64,000 nt of DNA from Cryobacterium sp. SO2. Lineage in GTDB: Bacteria > Actinomycetota > Actinomycetes > Actinomycetales > Microbacteriaceae. Made by a program: the position numbers and the translations under genes. Below are positions 50,792-60,105 of the stretch, piece by piece (the stretch's first letter is position 1; each line of letters begins with the position of its first letter). The notes beneath the pieces are model-generated. The model saw only the letters and a list, made by a program, of their open reading frames with translations, was not told where the DNA came from and made no database searches. The stretch spans positions 1 to 64,000 of the forward strand of contig NZ_CP117849.1 in the NCBI RefSeq assembly GCF_026151165.2, given 5' to 3'.

Positions 50792-52642
50792 ATGGATTAC
50801 TCCAAAACCGCTGCTGCGGTTCTCAAGGGCGTAGGCGGCGAGGAGAACGTCTCCTCGCTCGTGCACTGCGCGACGCGACTGCGTTTTGTCATCAAGGACG
50901 ACGCGAAGGTCAACAAGGCAGCGGTGAAGGCCACGCCCGGCGTCATCGCCACGGCAGAGGCCGGCGGCCAGTACCAGGTCGTCATCGGCAACGAGGTTCC
51001 CGAAGTCTTCGCTGAGATCGCCAAGATCTCCAAGCTCGCCGGCCCGTCCGCGAACGAGAAGGCGTCGGATGCCCCGAAGGGCAACCCGCTCAACCGCTTC
51101 ATCGCGATGATCTCCGCGATCTTCACCCCGCTGCTCTGGGCGCTGGCCGGTTCGGGCCTGCTCAAGGCATTCCTCGCCGCGGCCGTCACCTTCGGCTGGC
51201 TCGACAACACGACCACCACGTACACGATCCTCAACGCCCTCTCGGATGCGTTCATCAACTTCCTGCCGCTCGCACTCGCGATCACCGCGGCGAAGTACTT
51301 CAAGGCGGAACAGTTCACCTCGCTGGCCATCGCCGGTGCCTTCGTGTATCCGTCGATCGTGGCGCTCAACGGCGTTCCGGACATCACCTTCTTCGGCATC
51401 CCGGTCACGATGGTCAGCTACGTGTCGAGCGTCATCCCGATCATCGTCATCGTCTGGCTGCAGAGCCACGCCGAGCGGTTCCTCTACGCCAAGCTTCCCT
51501 CCGCGATCCGCCGATTCGTCACCCCGATGCTTCTGCTCCTCGTGCTGGTTCCCCTGACCTTCCTCGTGATCGGCCCGCTGTCCAACCTGATTTCCGGTGG
51601 CCTGGCCAGCGGCATCGGCTGGGTCTTCGACGTCGTGCCGTGGCTCGGTGGCGCCATCATGGGTGGCCTCTGGCAGGTCTTCGTGATCTTCGGTCTGCAC
51701 TGGGGCTTCGTGCCGCTGATGACCGCCGAACTCCAAAGCGGCGGCTTGATCTACCTCGTCGCCCCCCTGTTCGCCGCCGTCCTGGCGCAGGCTGCGGCCG
51801 TCGCCGGCGTCTGGGTGCGCACCAAGGACAAGAACCTCAAGTCCCTCGCCGCCCCCGCCGCGCTGTCCGGCTTCCTCGCCGGTGTGACCGAACCCGCCAT
51901 CTACGGCGTCAACCTGCCGCTCAAGCGCCCGTTCGTGTTCGGCATCATCGGTGGTGTCATCGGTGGTGGCCTGATCTCGGCCGGTGGCATCGCCGCCAAC
52001 GCTTTCGTGCTGCCGTCCCTGCTGGCCCTGCCCGCACTGCTCAGCCAGGGCAACATCGTCCTGCTGTTCCTCGGCCTTGCCGTCGCGATCGTCGTCCCGT
52101 TCCTGCTCACCGTCATCGTGGGCTTCAAGGACCCGGTCGCCGAGACTGCGGCTCCCGTTGAAGGCACCGACCTCGAGGTCCTCAGCCCGCTGGACGGCAC
52201 CGCCGTTCCCCTCACCGAGGTTCCCGACGCGGTCTTCGCCGGCGGCGCCCTGGGCAAGGGTGTCGCGATCATTCCCCGCGTCGGCGCCCTGTACGCCCCG
52301 TTCGACGCCCTCGTCGTCGCCGCCTTCCCCACCGGTCACGCCATCGGGCTGCAGCATGCGGATGGTGCTGAAGCGCTGATCCACATCGGCATCGACACGG
52401 TCAAGCTCGGCGGCAAGCACTTCTCCCTCAAGGTCGAGAAGGGCCAGCAGGTCAAGGCGGGCGACCTCCTGGTGGAGTTCGACATCGCCGCGATCACCGC
52501 GGCCGGATATGACATCACCACCCCGGTCATCATCACGAACCCCAAGAAGTACCCCACCATCGGCTCGCCCGCATCGGGGCCGGTCGCGCACGGCGACTCG
52601 CTCTTCCTCGCCATCGCCGAAGAAGAACTCGCTCTCGTCTAG
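50792..52642 (+). CDS. bglF: Beta-glucoside PTS permease EIIBCA
   Basis: Transports and phosphorylates beta-glucosides. The 616-residue protein has all three PTS domains in order B-C-A: EIIB with phospho-Cys26 (LVHCATRLRF), the EIIC membrane domain (about 105-455; GVTEPAIYGV motif), and EIIA with phospho-His531 (ALIHIGIDTVKL). A GGAAGG site precedes ATG 50792. It is followed by the 6-phospho-beta-glucosidase, and its leader is under LicT control. EIIBCA also phosphorylates and inactivates the antiterminator in known systems. Confidence 0.95.
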   Translation: MDYSKTAAAVLKGVGGEENVSSLVHCATRLRFVIKDDAKVNKAAVKATPGVIATAEAGGQYQVVIGNEVPEVFAEIAKISKLAGPSANEKASDAPKGNPLNRFIAMISAIFTPLLWALAGSGLLKAFLAAAVTFGWLDNTTTTYTILNALSDAFINFLPLALAITAAKYFKAEQFTSLAIAGAFVYPSIVALNGVPDITFFGIPVTMVSYVSSVIPIIVIVWLQSHAERFLYAKLPSAIRRFVTPMLLLLVLVPLTFLVIGPLSNLISGGLASGIGWVFDVVPWLGGAIMGGLWQVFVIFGLHWGFVPLMTAELQSGGLIYLVAPLFAAVLAQAAAVAGVWVRTKDKNLKSLAAPAALSGFLAGVTEPAIYGVNLPLKRPFVFGIIGGVIGGGLISAGGIAANAFVLPSLLALPALLSQGNIVLLFLGLAVAIVVPFLLTVIVGFKDPVAETAAPVEGTDLEVLSPLDGTAVPLTEVPDAVFAGGALGKGVAIIPRVGALYAPFDALVVAAFPTGHAIGLQHADGAEALIHIGIDTVKLGGKHFSLKVEKGQQVKAGDLLVEFDIAAITAAGYDITTPVIITNPKKYPTIGSPASGPVAHGDSLFLAIAEEELALV

Positions 52643-52666
52643 ACAGCACACCCAGCACGTCCCGGT

Positions 52667-52690
52667 GGAGGGGCGGCCCGCTGCCCCTCC
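52667..52690 (+). other. Intra-operon stem-loop between bglF and bglA
   Basis: GGAGGGGC (52667-52674) pairs with GCCCCTCC (52683-52690), loop of 8 nt, with no T tract, in the 96-bp gap before the glucosidase. It could stabilise the upstream mRNA 3' end or lower read-through. Confidence 0.55.
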
Positions 52691-52738
52691 ATCCCCTGCA
52701 CTGCAGCACACTGCACTGCGTAATAAAGGAGTACACGA

Positions 52739-54160
52739 ATGACTGTTTCATCAACTTTCCCCGCCGATTTCCTCTGGGGCGGCGCCACGGCCGCGAACCA
52801 GATCGAGGGTGCGTACAACGAGGGCGGCAAGGGCCTGTCGATCCAGGACGTCATGCCCAAGGGCATCACCACGCCGCGCACCGAGGGTCCGACGGACGAC
52901 AACCTCAAGCAGGTCGCCATCGACTTCTACCACCGCTACGCCGAAGACATCGCCCTGTTCGCCGAGATGGGCTTCAAGACCTTCCGCTTCTCCATCGCCT
53001 GGAGCCGGATCTTCCCGCTCGGCGACGAGACCGAGCCCAACGAAGAGGGCCTCGCCTTCTACGACCGGATGATCGACGAGTGTGAGAAGTACGGCATCGA
53101 GCCGCTCGTGACCATGTCGCACTACGAGACGCCGCTGCACCTCACCGACACCTATGACGGCTGGGTCAACCGCGACCTGATCGGCTTCTACGAGCGCTAC
53201 TCCCGGGTGCTCTTCGCCCGCTACGGCGCCCGGGTGAAGTACTGGCTCACCTTCAACGAGATCAACTCCGTGCTACACGCCCCGCTGATGTCCGGCGGCA
53301 TCAACACCCCCAAGGACCAGCTCTCCAAGACCGACCTGTACCAGGCAATCCACAACGAACTGGTCGCCAGCGCCCTGGCCACCAAGGCCGCGCGCGAGCT
53401 CGCCCCGAACGCCCAGGTCGGCTGCATGGTGCTCGCGATGCCCGCCTACCCGCTCACTCCGGACCCGGACGACGTGATGGCGTCGCTCACCACCGAGCGC
53501 ACCAACCTCGCCTTCGGCGACATCCACGTGCGCGGCGAATACCCGGGCTACTACCTGCGGAGCCTGCGCGACCAGGGCGTCGAGCTGACCATCACCGACG
53601 AAGACCGCGCCCTGCTCAAGGAGTACACGGTCGACTTCGTGTCGTTCAGCTACTACATGAGCGTGGCCGAGACCGCCGACGACTCCAAGCGCGTCATCGG
53701 CGAGGGCAACATCATGGGCGGCGTCTCCAACCCGACCCTGAAGGCATCCGAGTGGGGCTGGCAGATCGACCCCGTCGGCCTGCGCATCGTGCTCAACCAG
53801 TTCTGGGACCGGTGGCAGAAGCCCCTCTTCATCGTGGAGAACGGCCTGGGCGCCAGGGACCAGCTCATCGAGATCGACGGCCGCAAGACCGTCAACGATG
53901 ACTACCGCATCAACTACCTGAACGACCACCTCGTGCAGGTCGGCGAGGCCATCACCGATGGCGTCGACGTGATGGGCTACACGCCGTGGGGCTGCATCGA
54001 CCTCGTCAGTGCCAGCACGGCGCAGCTGAGCAAGCGCTACGGCTTCATCTACGTGGACCGCAACGACGACGGTTCCGGCACGCTGGACCGGTACAAGAAG
54101 AAGTCCTTCGACTGGTACGCCGAGGTCATCAAGTCGAACGGTGCCAGCCTCACCCGCTAG
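52739..54160 (+). CDS. bglA: 6-phospho-beta-glucosidase (GH1)
   Basis: Cytoplasmic enzyme that splits the 6-phospho-beta-glucoside delivered by the upstream PTS. The 473-residue product is a GH1 barrel with acid/base Glu174 in TFNE and nucleophile Glu367 in VENG. The region SASTAQLSKRYGFIYVDRND, with Ser and Lys/Tyr typical of the phosphate pocket, supports a 6-phospho substrate. An AAAGGAG site precedes ATG 52739. A strong hairpin follows. Confidence 0.94.
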   Translation: MTVSSTFPADFLWGGATAANQIEGAYNEGGKGLSIQDVMPKGITTPRTEGPTDDNLKQVAIDFYHRYAEDIALFAEMGFKTFRFSIAWSRIFPLGDETEPNEEGLAFYDRMIDECEKYGIEPLVTMSHYETPLHLTDTYDGWVNRDLIGFYERYSRVLFARYGARVKYWLTFNEINSVLHAPLMSGGINTPKDQLSKTDLYQAIHNELVASALATKAARELAPNAQVGCMVLAMPAYPLTPDPDDVMASLTTERTNLAFGDIHVRGEYPGYYLRSLRDQGVELTITDEDRALLKEYTVDFVSFSYYMSVAETADDSKRVIGEGNIMGGVSNPTLKASEWGWQIDPVGLRIVLNQFWDRWQKPLFIVENGLGARDQLIEIDGRKTVNDDYRINYLNDHLVQVGEAITDGVDVMGYTPWGCIDLVSASTAQLSKRYGFIYVDRNDDGSGTLDRYKKKSFDWYAEVIKSNGASLTR

Positions 54161-54190
54161 CGTCGATGTATACGTATTAACCCTGTTGGT

Positions 54191-54222
54191 GGTCTCCGGG
54201 ACATTGTCCAGTCCCGGAGACC
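54191..54222 (+). terminator. Hairpin after bglA
   Basis: A perfect 12-bp stem (GGTCTCCGGGAC 54191-54202 with 54211-54222). A weak T-containing tail (CGTTT) follows. It ends the bgl operon, although the HAD gene begins only 20 bp later and some read-through is likely. Confidence 0.75.
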
Positions 54223-54241
54223 GCCTCGTTTGGAGCTCTAG

Positions 54242-55099
54242 ATGATTTCCCCGCGGATCGCGTTTCTCGACGTCGACGGCACCCTCATCGACTCGGGCGA
54301 GGTGATCGCCCCGTCCACCATCGAGGCGGTGCAGACCGCTCGGGCGAACGGCCACCTGGTCTACCTCAGCACCGGGCGCGCCTCGGTGGAGATCTACCCG
54401 GCCATTCGCGATATCGGCTTCGACGGCGCCATCAGCGCCGGCGGCGGATTCGCCGAGATCGGTGACGAGCTGGTGATCAGCCGCACCATGCCGGAGGCGG
54501 CGGTGGCACGGATGGTGGGCTTCTATGAGGAGTCCGGCTACGACTTCTATCTGCAGGCGTTCGACGAGCTCTTTCCGAGCCCCGGCGTGCGGGCGCGGTT
54601 CGCGAGCTACCTGCAGGATGACCAGGAGCGGCGGGGCGAAACCCGCACCGACCTGGAATCGGTCACCGACGCCCACGAGCACCCCGCGCTGAAGGCGTTC
54701 GCCGATGTGCGGCCGCTCAGCCACACCGGCATCGCCAAGTCAGTGTTCCTCGCCAGCGATCTCCTTGCCTTCGACAGGGTCACCGCGGCCCTCGGTGGCG
54801 ACTTCCACGTGATCACCGGCACCATCCCGCACATGGGCAAGGGCAGCGGCGAGGTCACCCTCGGCGGGGTGAACAAGGGATCGACCATCTTGCAGCTGCT
54901 GGAGAAGCTCGGTCTCGCCGCCGCATCCGCGATCGGCATCGGCGACAGCAACAACGACATCGAGATGCTGCAGGTCTGCGGCGTCGGCATCGCCATGGGC
55001 AACGCCACCGCCGAGGTGAAGGAGCACGCCGACGAGGTCACCACCTCCGTGCTCGACGACGGCGTCTGGAACGCGTTCCGCCGCCACGGCCTGATCTAA
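54242..55099 (+). CDS. Cof-type HAD hydrolase
   Basis: A 285-residue phosphatase of HAD subfamily IIB. Motif I is FLDVDGTLID, motif II YLSTGR, Lys in GGVNKGSTI, and motif III IGIGDSNNDIEML; the large C2-type cap lies between. Such enzymes remove phosphate from sugar phosphates or FMN. Next to the bgl operon it may relieve sugar-phosphate stress, by inference. It is convergent with the thiolase gene. Confidence 0.88.
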   Translation: MISPRIAFLDVDGTLIDSGEVIAPSTIEAVQTARANGHLVYLSTGRASVEIYPAIRDIGFDGAISAGGGFAEIGDELVISRTMPEAAVARMVGFYEESGYDFYLQAFDELFPSPGVRARFASYLQDDQERRGETRTDLESVTDAHEHPALKAFADVRPLSHTGIAKSVFLASDLLAFDRVTAALGGDFHVITGTIPHMGKGSGEVTLGGVNKGSTILQLLEKLGLAAASAIGIGDSNNDIEMLQVCGVGIAMGNATAEVKEHADEVTTSVLDDGVWNAFRRHGLI

Positions 55100-55115
55100 G
55101 CCGCAACCCTCCACT

Positions 55116-55182
55116 CAACTGTTGCCAGAACGGACAATTGCGCCCGGCGTACCGGGCGCAATTGTCCGGACGGGGAACAGTG
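55116..55182. repeat. Dispersed palindrome, copy F
   Basis: A 67-bp copy: CAACTGTTGCCAGAACGGAC, AATTGCGCCCGGCGTACCGG, GCGCAATTGTCCGGACGGGG and AACAGTG. It fills nearly all of the 88-bp gap between the convergent HAD and thiolase genes. Confidence 0.85.
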
Positions 55183-55187
55183 TGGGG

Positions 55188-56381
55188 TTAGAGGGCCTCG
55201 AGGATGCTCACGTAGTTGGCCACACCGACGCCGCCCATGTTCTGCACCAGTGCGCGGCGGGCACCGGGCAGCTGCATGTCGCCGGCGGTGCCGGTGAGCT
55301 GCATGGCCGAGACCACGTGTTGCGAGACCCCGGTGGCGCCCACCGGGTGCCCCTTGGCCTTGAGCCCGCCGGACAGGTTCACCGGCAGCCGGCCGCCCGG
55401 CTGCACCCAGCCCTCCTCGATGGCGCGGCGGCCCTGCCCCACCTCGGTGAGGCCCATGGCCTCGTAAAGCACCAGCTCGGCGATGGTGAAGCAGTCGTGC
55501 AGCTCGGCGAAGTCGACCTCATCCAAGCCGATGCCGGCCATCGTCAGAGTGCGCTCGAACGAGACCCGGGTGGCCGCGAACGCGGTGGGGTCGCGCCGGG
55601 CCGCCGGCAGGAAGTCGTTGGCCTGGCCGAACCCGGCCAGGCGCACCGGGTCGGTGGCCGCGCCCGACCCGCGCCGGGCATGCGTGCTGAGGATCACCGC
55701 CGCGGCGCCGTCGGAGACCGGGGAGCAGTCCGTGCGGCGCAGCTGCCCGGCCACGATCGGGTTCTTCTCCGAGACGGTGCGGCAAAACTCCTCGCCGAGG
55801 TCCTTCCGAAGTTGCGCGTACGGGTTGCTGACGCCGTTGCGGTGGTTCTTCGCGGCGATCGAACCGAGCACGTCACCGATCGCGCCGTACCTCTCGGCGT
55901 AGGCGTCGGCCACGACCGCGAACAGTCCGGCGAACCCGGTGCTGGACGGCATGCCGGCCAGGTCGTAGTCGGCGCCGAGCAGCGCCGAACCGACCTGATC
56001 GGCTGAGGCGTGGGTCATCTTCTCTGCGCCGATCACCAGCACGGTCTTGGCGGTGCCGGCCAACAGCGACTTCACGCCCTGCTGGAACGCGGCCGAGCCG
56101 GAGGCGCAGGCGTTCTCCACCCGGGTGGCCGGCACGTTCGCCAGCACCGGGTCGGCCTGCAACACCAGTGAGGCCGGGAACGCCAGCGGCACCAGGGCGG
56201 AGTTGAACTGGCCCAGGTAGATCTCGTCGATCTCGGCGGCATCGATACCGGCGCCCGCGATGGCCTCCCGGGTAACCTGCACGATGAGGGACTCGAGGGT
56301 GTCGTCGGTGAGCTTGCCGAACCGGCTGTGTCCCCAGCCGGTGAGCAGCACATCGGTGCCGAACTGGGTGGCGAGGCTCAT
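55188..56381 (-). CDS. Thiolase (acetyl-CoA acetyltransferase, SCP2-like)
   Basis: Expected to cleave acetoacetyl-CoA with CoA to two acetyl-CoA at the end of the operon. The 397-residue protein has the thiolase fold with nucleophile Cys92 in ENACASGS, a second region HDCFTIAEL typical of the SCP-x/lipid-transfer thiolase branch, and GHPVGATG near the end. The branch differs from classical AtoB, so a longer-chain or unusual beta-ketoacyl-CoA is possible. ATG 56381 overlaps the CoA-transferase gene as ATGA. Confidence 0.88.
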   Translation of the reverse strand: MSLATQFGTDVLLTGWGHSRFGKLTDDTLESLIVQVTREAIAGAGIDAAEIDEIYLGQFNSALVPLAFPASLVLQADPVLANVPATRVENACASGSAAFQQGVKSLLAGTAKTVLVIGAEKMTHASADQVGSALLGADYDLAGMPSSTGFAGLFAVVADAYAERYGAIGDVLGSIAAKNHRNGVSNPYAQLRKDLGEEFCRTVSEKNPIVAGQLRRTDCSPVSDGAAAVILSTHARRGSGAATDPVRLAGFGQANDFLPAARRDPTAFAATRVSFERTLTMAGIGLDEVDFAELHDCFTIAELVLYEAMGLTEVGQGRRAIEEGWVQPGGRLPVNLSGGLKAKGHPVGATGVSQHVVSAMQLTGTAGDMQLPGARRALVQNMGGVGVANYVSILEAL

Positions 56382-57031
56382 GCGACGACCTCGCTCGGGG
56401 CGGCCGCCGTGAAGGCGGCCTCGGTGCAGTCCCGCAGCTGTTCGACGGTGACGCCGGGGGCGAGGCGGACGAGCCGGAGGCCGGCATCCGTGATGTCGAA
56501 GACGGCCAGGTCGGAGATGATGCGGTCGACCACGCCCACGCCGGTGAGCGGCAGGGTGCACTCGGTGACGATCTTGGCGGAGCCGTCGCGGGCGACGTGC
56601 TCGGTGAGCACGACCACGCGCGGGGTGCCGGCGACGAGGTCCATCGCGCCGCCCATGCCCTTGACCATCTTGCCCGGGATGGTCCAATTGGCCAGGTCGC
56701 CGGTGCCGGAGACTTGCATGGCACCGAGGATGGCGACCTTGACGTGACCGCCGCGGATCATGCCGAAGGAGGTGGCCGAGTCGAACACCGACCCGCCGGG
56801 CAGCACCGTGACGGTCTGCTTGCCGGCGTTGATGAGGTCTGCGTCCTCCTCGCCGTCGAACGGGAACGGGCCCATGCCCAGCAGCCCGTTCTCGCTCTGC
56901 AGCGTGACGCTGACACCATCCGGCAGGTTGTTGGCCACCAGGGTGGGGATGCCGATGCCGAGGTTGACGTAGTCGCCGTCCTCCAGCTCGGATGCCGCGA
57001 TCGCGGCCATCTCGTCGCGGGTCCAGCTCAT
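56378..57031 (-). CDS. scoB: 3-oxoacid CoA-transferase subunit B
   Basis: Transfers CoA from succinyl-CoA (or acetyl-CoA) to acetoacetate together with subunit A. The 217-residue protein has the catalytic Glu47 in SENGLLGMG and GIGIPTLVANNLP near the start, as in ScoB/PcaJ/AtoA. It overlaps scoA and the thiolase gene by 4 bp each. PcaJ (3-oxoadipate) cannot be excluded, but the 3-hydroxybutyrate dehydrogenase neighbour favours acetoacetate. Confidence 0.92.
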   Translation of the reverse strand: MSWTRDEMAAIAASELEDGDYVNLGIGIPTLVANNLPDGVSVTLQSENGLLGMGPFPFDGEEDADLINAGKQTVTVLPGGSVFDSATSFGMIRGGHVKVAILGAMQVSGTGDLANWTIPGKMVKGMGGAMDLVAGTPRVVVLTEHVARDGSAKIVTECTLPLTGVGVVDRIISDLAVFDITDAGLRLVRLAPGVTVEQLRDCTEAAFTAAAPSEVVA

Positions 57032-57768
57032 CGGAGTGCTCCTTCAGTTCTGAAAGTGACGCTGTCGGCGTCGCGCTGGCGCACGGTGCGCTGTTCGATC
57101 GGCTTCTCGCGGGCGGTGGCCGGCACGAGGCGTTGCACGTAGACGCCGGGGGTGACCACGTTGTTCGGGTCGAGCTCGCCGGCCAGAACGATGTGCTCGG
57201 CCTCGACGATGGTGACTCGGCCCGCGGTGGCGACGACGGGGTTGAAGTTGCGGGCGGTGTAGCGGTAGGTGAGGTTGCCGGCGGTGTCCGCCAGGTGGGC
57301 ACGCACCAGCGACACGTCGGCCACGATGGCGCGTTCCTGCACGTAGCGCTCGCCGTCGAAGTCGGCGTGCGGCTTGCCCTGCGCGACGAGCGTGCCCACC
57401 CCGGTCTTTGTGTAGAAGGCGGGGATGCCGGACCCGCCGGCGCGCAGCCGCTCGGCGAGGGTGCCCTGGGGGCTGAACTCCACCTCGAGGCGCCCGTCGA
57501 GGAACTGTTCGGCGAAGAGCTTGTTCTCGCCCACGTACGAGGCGATCACCTTGCTCACCTGGCCGGCCTCGAGCAGCAGGCCCAGGCCCAGGCCGTCGAC
57601 GCCCATGTTGTTCGACACGACGGTGAGGCCCCGCACGCCGGAGTCGCGCACGGCCTCGATCAGGTCGGCGGGGATGCCGCTGAGGCCGAAGCCGCCCACG
57701 GCGAGGATGCAGCCGTCGGTGAGGGTGCCGGCGAGGGCCTCCGCCGCGGTCATGTGCAGTGTTGTCAT
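57028..57768 (-). CDS. scoA: 3-oxoacid CoA-transferase subunit A
   Basis: Partner of ScoB. The 246-residue product has the CoA-transferase family I glycine motif GGFGLSGIPADLIEA near residue 22 and the SYVGENKLFAEQFLDG segment. It is 49 bp downstream of the dehydrogenase gene and overlaps scoB as ATGA, so the subunits are made in equal amounts. Confidence 0.92.
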   Translation of the reverse strand: MTTLHMTAAEALAGTLTDGCILAVGGFGLSGIPADLIEAVRDSGVRGLTVVSNNMGVDGLGLGLLLEAGQVSKVIASYVGENKLFAEQFLDGRLEVEFSPQGTLAERLRAGGSGIPAFYTKTGVGTLVAQGKPHADFDGERYVQERAIVADVSLVRAHLADTAGNLTYRYTARNFNPVVATAGRVTIVEAEHIVLAGELDPNNVVTPGVYVQRLVPATAREKPIEQRTVRQRDADSVTFRTEGALR

Positions 57769-57817
57769 CGGATTCTCCTTGCGGATCTCGGTGCGGTGGG
57801 AGGGGTCGGCGGGCCGC

Positions 57818-58564
57818 TCAGGCGGTCCAGCCGCCGTCCATCACGTAGGACGAGCCGGTGACCATGGCCGCGTCGCGGGAGGCGAGGAAGGCCACTAGGG
57901 ATGCCACCTCGTCGGGTTCGACCAGCCGTTTGATGGCGTTCTTGGCCAGGATCACCTCGTGCATCACCTCGTCGGCGGGGATGCCGTGCGCCTCGGCCTG
58001 CGCGGCGATCTGGCTCTCCAGCAGGGGAGTGCGCACGTAGCCGGGGTTCACACAGTTGCTGGTGACCCCGTGGTCGCCACCCTCGAGGGCGGTGACCTTG
58101 GACAGGCCCTCGAGGCCGTGCTTGGCCGTGACATAGGCCGACTTGAACGGGGAGGCGCGCAGCCCGTGCACCGACGAGATGTTGATGATGCGTCCATGCC
58201 CCTGCGCGTACATATGCGGCAGAGCGGCCCGGATCAGCAGGAACGGCACCTCGAGCATGAGGGTGAGCATGCGGCGGAACTCGGCCGGGTCGAAGGCCTC
58301 GATCGGGCTGATGCTCTGGAAACCGGCGTTGTTGACCAGGATGTCGGCCTCGAGCGTCAGCGCCTCGAGGGCAGCGGTGTCGAGCAGGTCAACGGCCCAC
58401 GCTTCCCCGCGCACCTGGCCGGCCACGCGTTCGGCGGCCTCGGCGTCCCGGTCGGCGATGATCACGTGGGCGCCCTGGGCGGCCAGGGCCGCCGCGCAGG
58501 CGGCCCCGATGCCGCCGGCGCCGCCGGTGATGAGGGCCGTCTGGCCGGAGAGATCGCTGAGCAT
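57818..58564 (-). CDS. bdhA: 3-hydroxybutyrate dehydrogenase (SDR)
   Basis: Oxidises 3-hydroxybutyrate to acetoacetate with NAD. The 248-residue short-chain dehydrogenase has the cofactor motif TGGAGGIG (13-20), NNAG (78-81), the catalytic Ser in NISSVHG (130/131), Tyr144 and Lys148 in YVTAKHG, and the NPGYVRTPL pattern followed by the long substrate-loop helix seen in bdhA. ATG 58564 shares one base with the stop of the MFS gene. Longer upstream frames lie inside that gene. Confidence 0.9.
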   Translation of the reverse strand: MLSDLSGQTALITGGAGGIGAACAAALAAQGAHVIIADRDAEAAERVAGQVRGEAWAVDLLDTAALEALTLEADILVNNAGFQSISPIEAFDPAEFRRMLTLMLEVPFLLIRAALPHMYAQGHGRIINISSVHGLRASPFKSAYVTAKHGLEGLSKVTALEGGDHGVTSNCVNPGYVRTPLLESQIAAQAEAHGIPADEVMHEVILAKNAIKRLVEPDEVASLVAFLASRDAAMVTGSSYVMDGGWTA

Positions 58565-59952
58565 CAGTCGACCGCGACGGGAGTGAGGCCGTGCTTGTGG
58601 GCATCCACTGCGTCGACCTCGCGGAGTGAGATGCCGCGGGTCTCCTTGAGAGTCACCACGGCGACCAGGGTGACGACGCAGGCCGCGGCGACGTAGAGGG
58701 CCACCGGAATCCAGGAGTCGAATTCCTTCAGCAGCGCCGTGGCGATGATCGGGGCCAGGGAGCCGGCCAGGATCGAGGTGACCTGGTAGCCGAGGGAGAC
58801 GCCGGAGTAACGCATCCGGGTGGGGAACATCTCGGCCATGATGGCGGGCTGGCCGGCGTACATCAGGGCGTGGAAGCACAGGCCGATGGTGATGGCCAGA
58901 ACGATCAGCGCCGGGTTCTGGGTGTCAAACATGGGGAAGGCGAAGAACGCCCAGGTGGAACCGAGGATGGCGCCGGCGAGGTACACGGGCTTGCGGCCGA
59001 CGCGGTCGGACAGCCGGCCGACCTGCGGGATCACCAGGAAGTGCACGACGTGGGCGATCAACAGCGCCAGCAGCAGGCTGCTCGTGTTGTACTCCCACAC
59101 CGTGACCAGGTAGACGATCGAGAAACTCACGATGATGTAGTACAGGATGTTCTCCGCGAAGCGCAGGCCCATCGCACCGAGGATGCCCTTCGGGTACTTG
59201 CGCACTACCTCGAGCACACCGTAGTTGGCGGCCTTGTCGGCCTCCACCTGGGCGCGGGCCTCGAGGAAGATCGGCGCCTCGCTGACGTGGGTGCGGATGT
59301 AGTAGCCGACGACGACGATGATGGCGGACAGCCAGAACGCCACACGCCAGCCCCAGCTGAGGAACTGGTCGGCGGGCAGGGTCCACGACATGGTCAGCAG
59401 CACGAGGGTGGCGAGCAGGTTGCCCACCGGAACGGCCGACTGCGGCCAGCTGGACCAGAAGCCACGGGACTGGTTCGGGCTGTGCTCGGCGACCAGAAGA
59501 ACCGCGCCGCCCCATTCGCCGCCGACGGCGAAGCCCTGAATGAACCGCAGAGCCACCAGCAGTGCCGGCGCCCAGTAGCCGATGGTGTCGAAACCGGGCA
59601 GGCAGCCCATCAGGAAGGTGGCGACGCCGACCAGGACGATGGTGACCTGGAGGGTGTGCTTGCGGCCGAGCCTGTCACCGATCTGGCCGAAGACGATGCC
59701 GCCCAGCGGCCGGGCGATGAAGCCCACGGCGTAGGTGAGGAACGCGGCGATGATGCCATCGAGTTGGCTGCCGGCGTTGGGGAAGAAGACCGTGGCGAAG
59801 ACCAGGCTCGCGGCCGTGGCGTAGAGGAAGAACTCGTACCATTCGACGACGGTGCCGACCATGGAGGCCGCGACGATCTTCTTCAGGCCCGAGGTCTCGC
59901 TGGTGGGGGATGGGCCGCTCGTGGCGGCGGTGACACGCGAAGTCGCGCTCAT
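58564..59952 (-). CDS. MHS-family MFS carboxylate/H+ symporter
   Basis: A 462-residue transporter of the metabolite:H+ symporter group. Family hallmarks are VGTVVEWYEFFLYATAASLV in span 1, GDRLGRK in loop 2-3, and WGGAVLLVAEHSP; about twelve spans. As first gene of the operon it is the likely importer of 3-hydroxybutyrate, acetoacetate or a related acid. ATG 59952 follows AAGGAG. A LysR gene is divergent. Confidence 0.9.
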   Translation of the reverse strand: MSATSRVTAATSGPSPTSETSGLKKIVAASMVGTVVEWYEFFLYATAASLVFATVFFPNAGSQLDGIIAAFLTYAVGFIARPLGGIVFGQIGDRLGRKHTLQVTIVLVGVATFLMGCLPGFDTIGYWAPALLVALRFIQGFAVGGEWGGAVLLVAEHSPNQSRGFWSSWPQSAVPVGNLLATLVLLTMSWTLPADQFLSWGWRVAFWLSAIIVVVGYYIRTHVSEAPIFLEARAQVEADKAANYGVLEVVRKYPKGILGAMGLRFAENILYYIIVSFSIVYLVTVWEYNTSSLLLALLIAHVVHFLVIPQVGRLSDRVGRKPVYLAGAILGSTWAFFAFPMFDTQNPALIVLAITIGLCFHALMYAGQPAIMAEMFPTRMRYSGVSLGYQVTSILAGSLAPIIATALLKEFDSWIPVALYVAAACVVTLVAVVTLKETRGISLREVDAVDAHKHGLTPVAVD

Positions 59953-60092
59953 GGTGATCTCCTTGAGTATCGGCATTGACACTGGATGGGGGAAAGACGA
60001 GGCCGTTCTGCACGAGGAGGCGGTGAACGGCTCCCCTGAGTATTCCTTCTCCACCATGGTGCGGCAATGACCACTTCGTCACTCCCGCTGTG

Positions 60093-60098
60093 CATAAT
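60093..60098 (+). promoter_or_regulatory. -10 element of the LysR gene (leaderless)
   Basis: CATAAT ends seven bases before ATG 60106; it is embedded in TGCATAATTGCA, a partly symmetrical site that could be a LysR contact. Confidence 0.45.
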
Positions 60099-60105
60099 TG
60101 CAGAT

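Noticed and set aside
40406..55182. The similar peptides RTIAPGAPG / RTGNS at the start of several short frames (40406, 49616, 55122) looked like a small protein family.
   Set aside because: They are translations of the dispersed palindromes, in different contexts and without ribosome sites.
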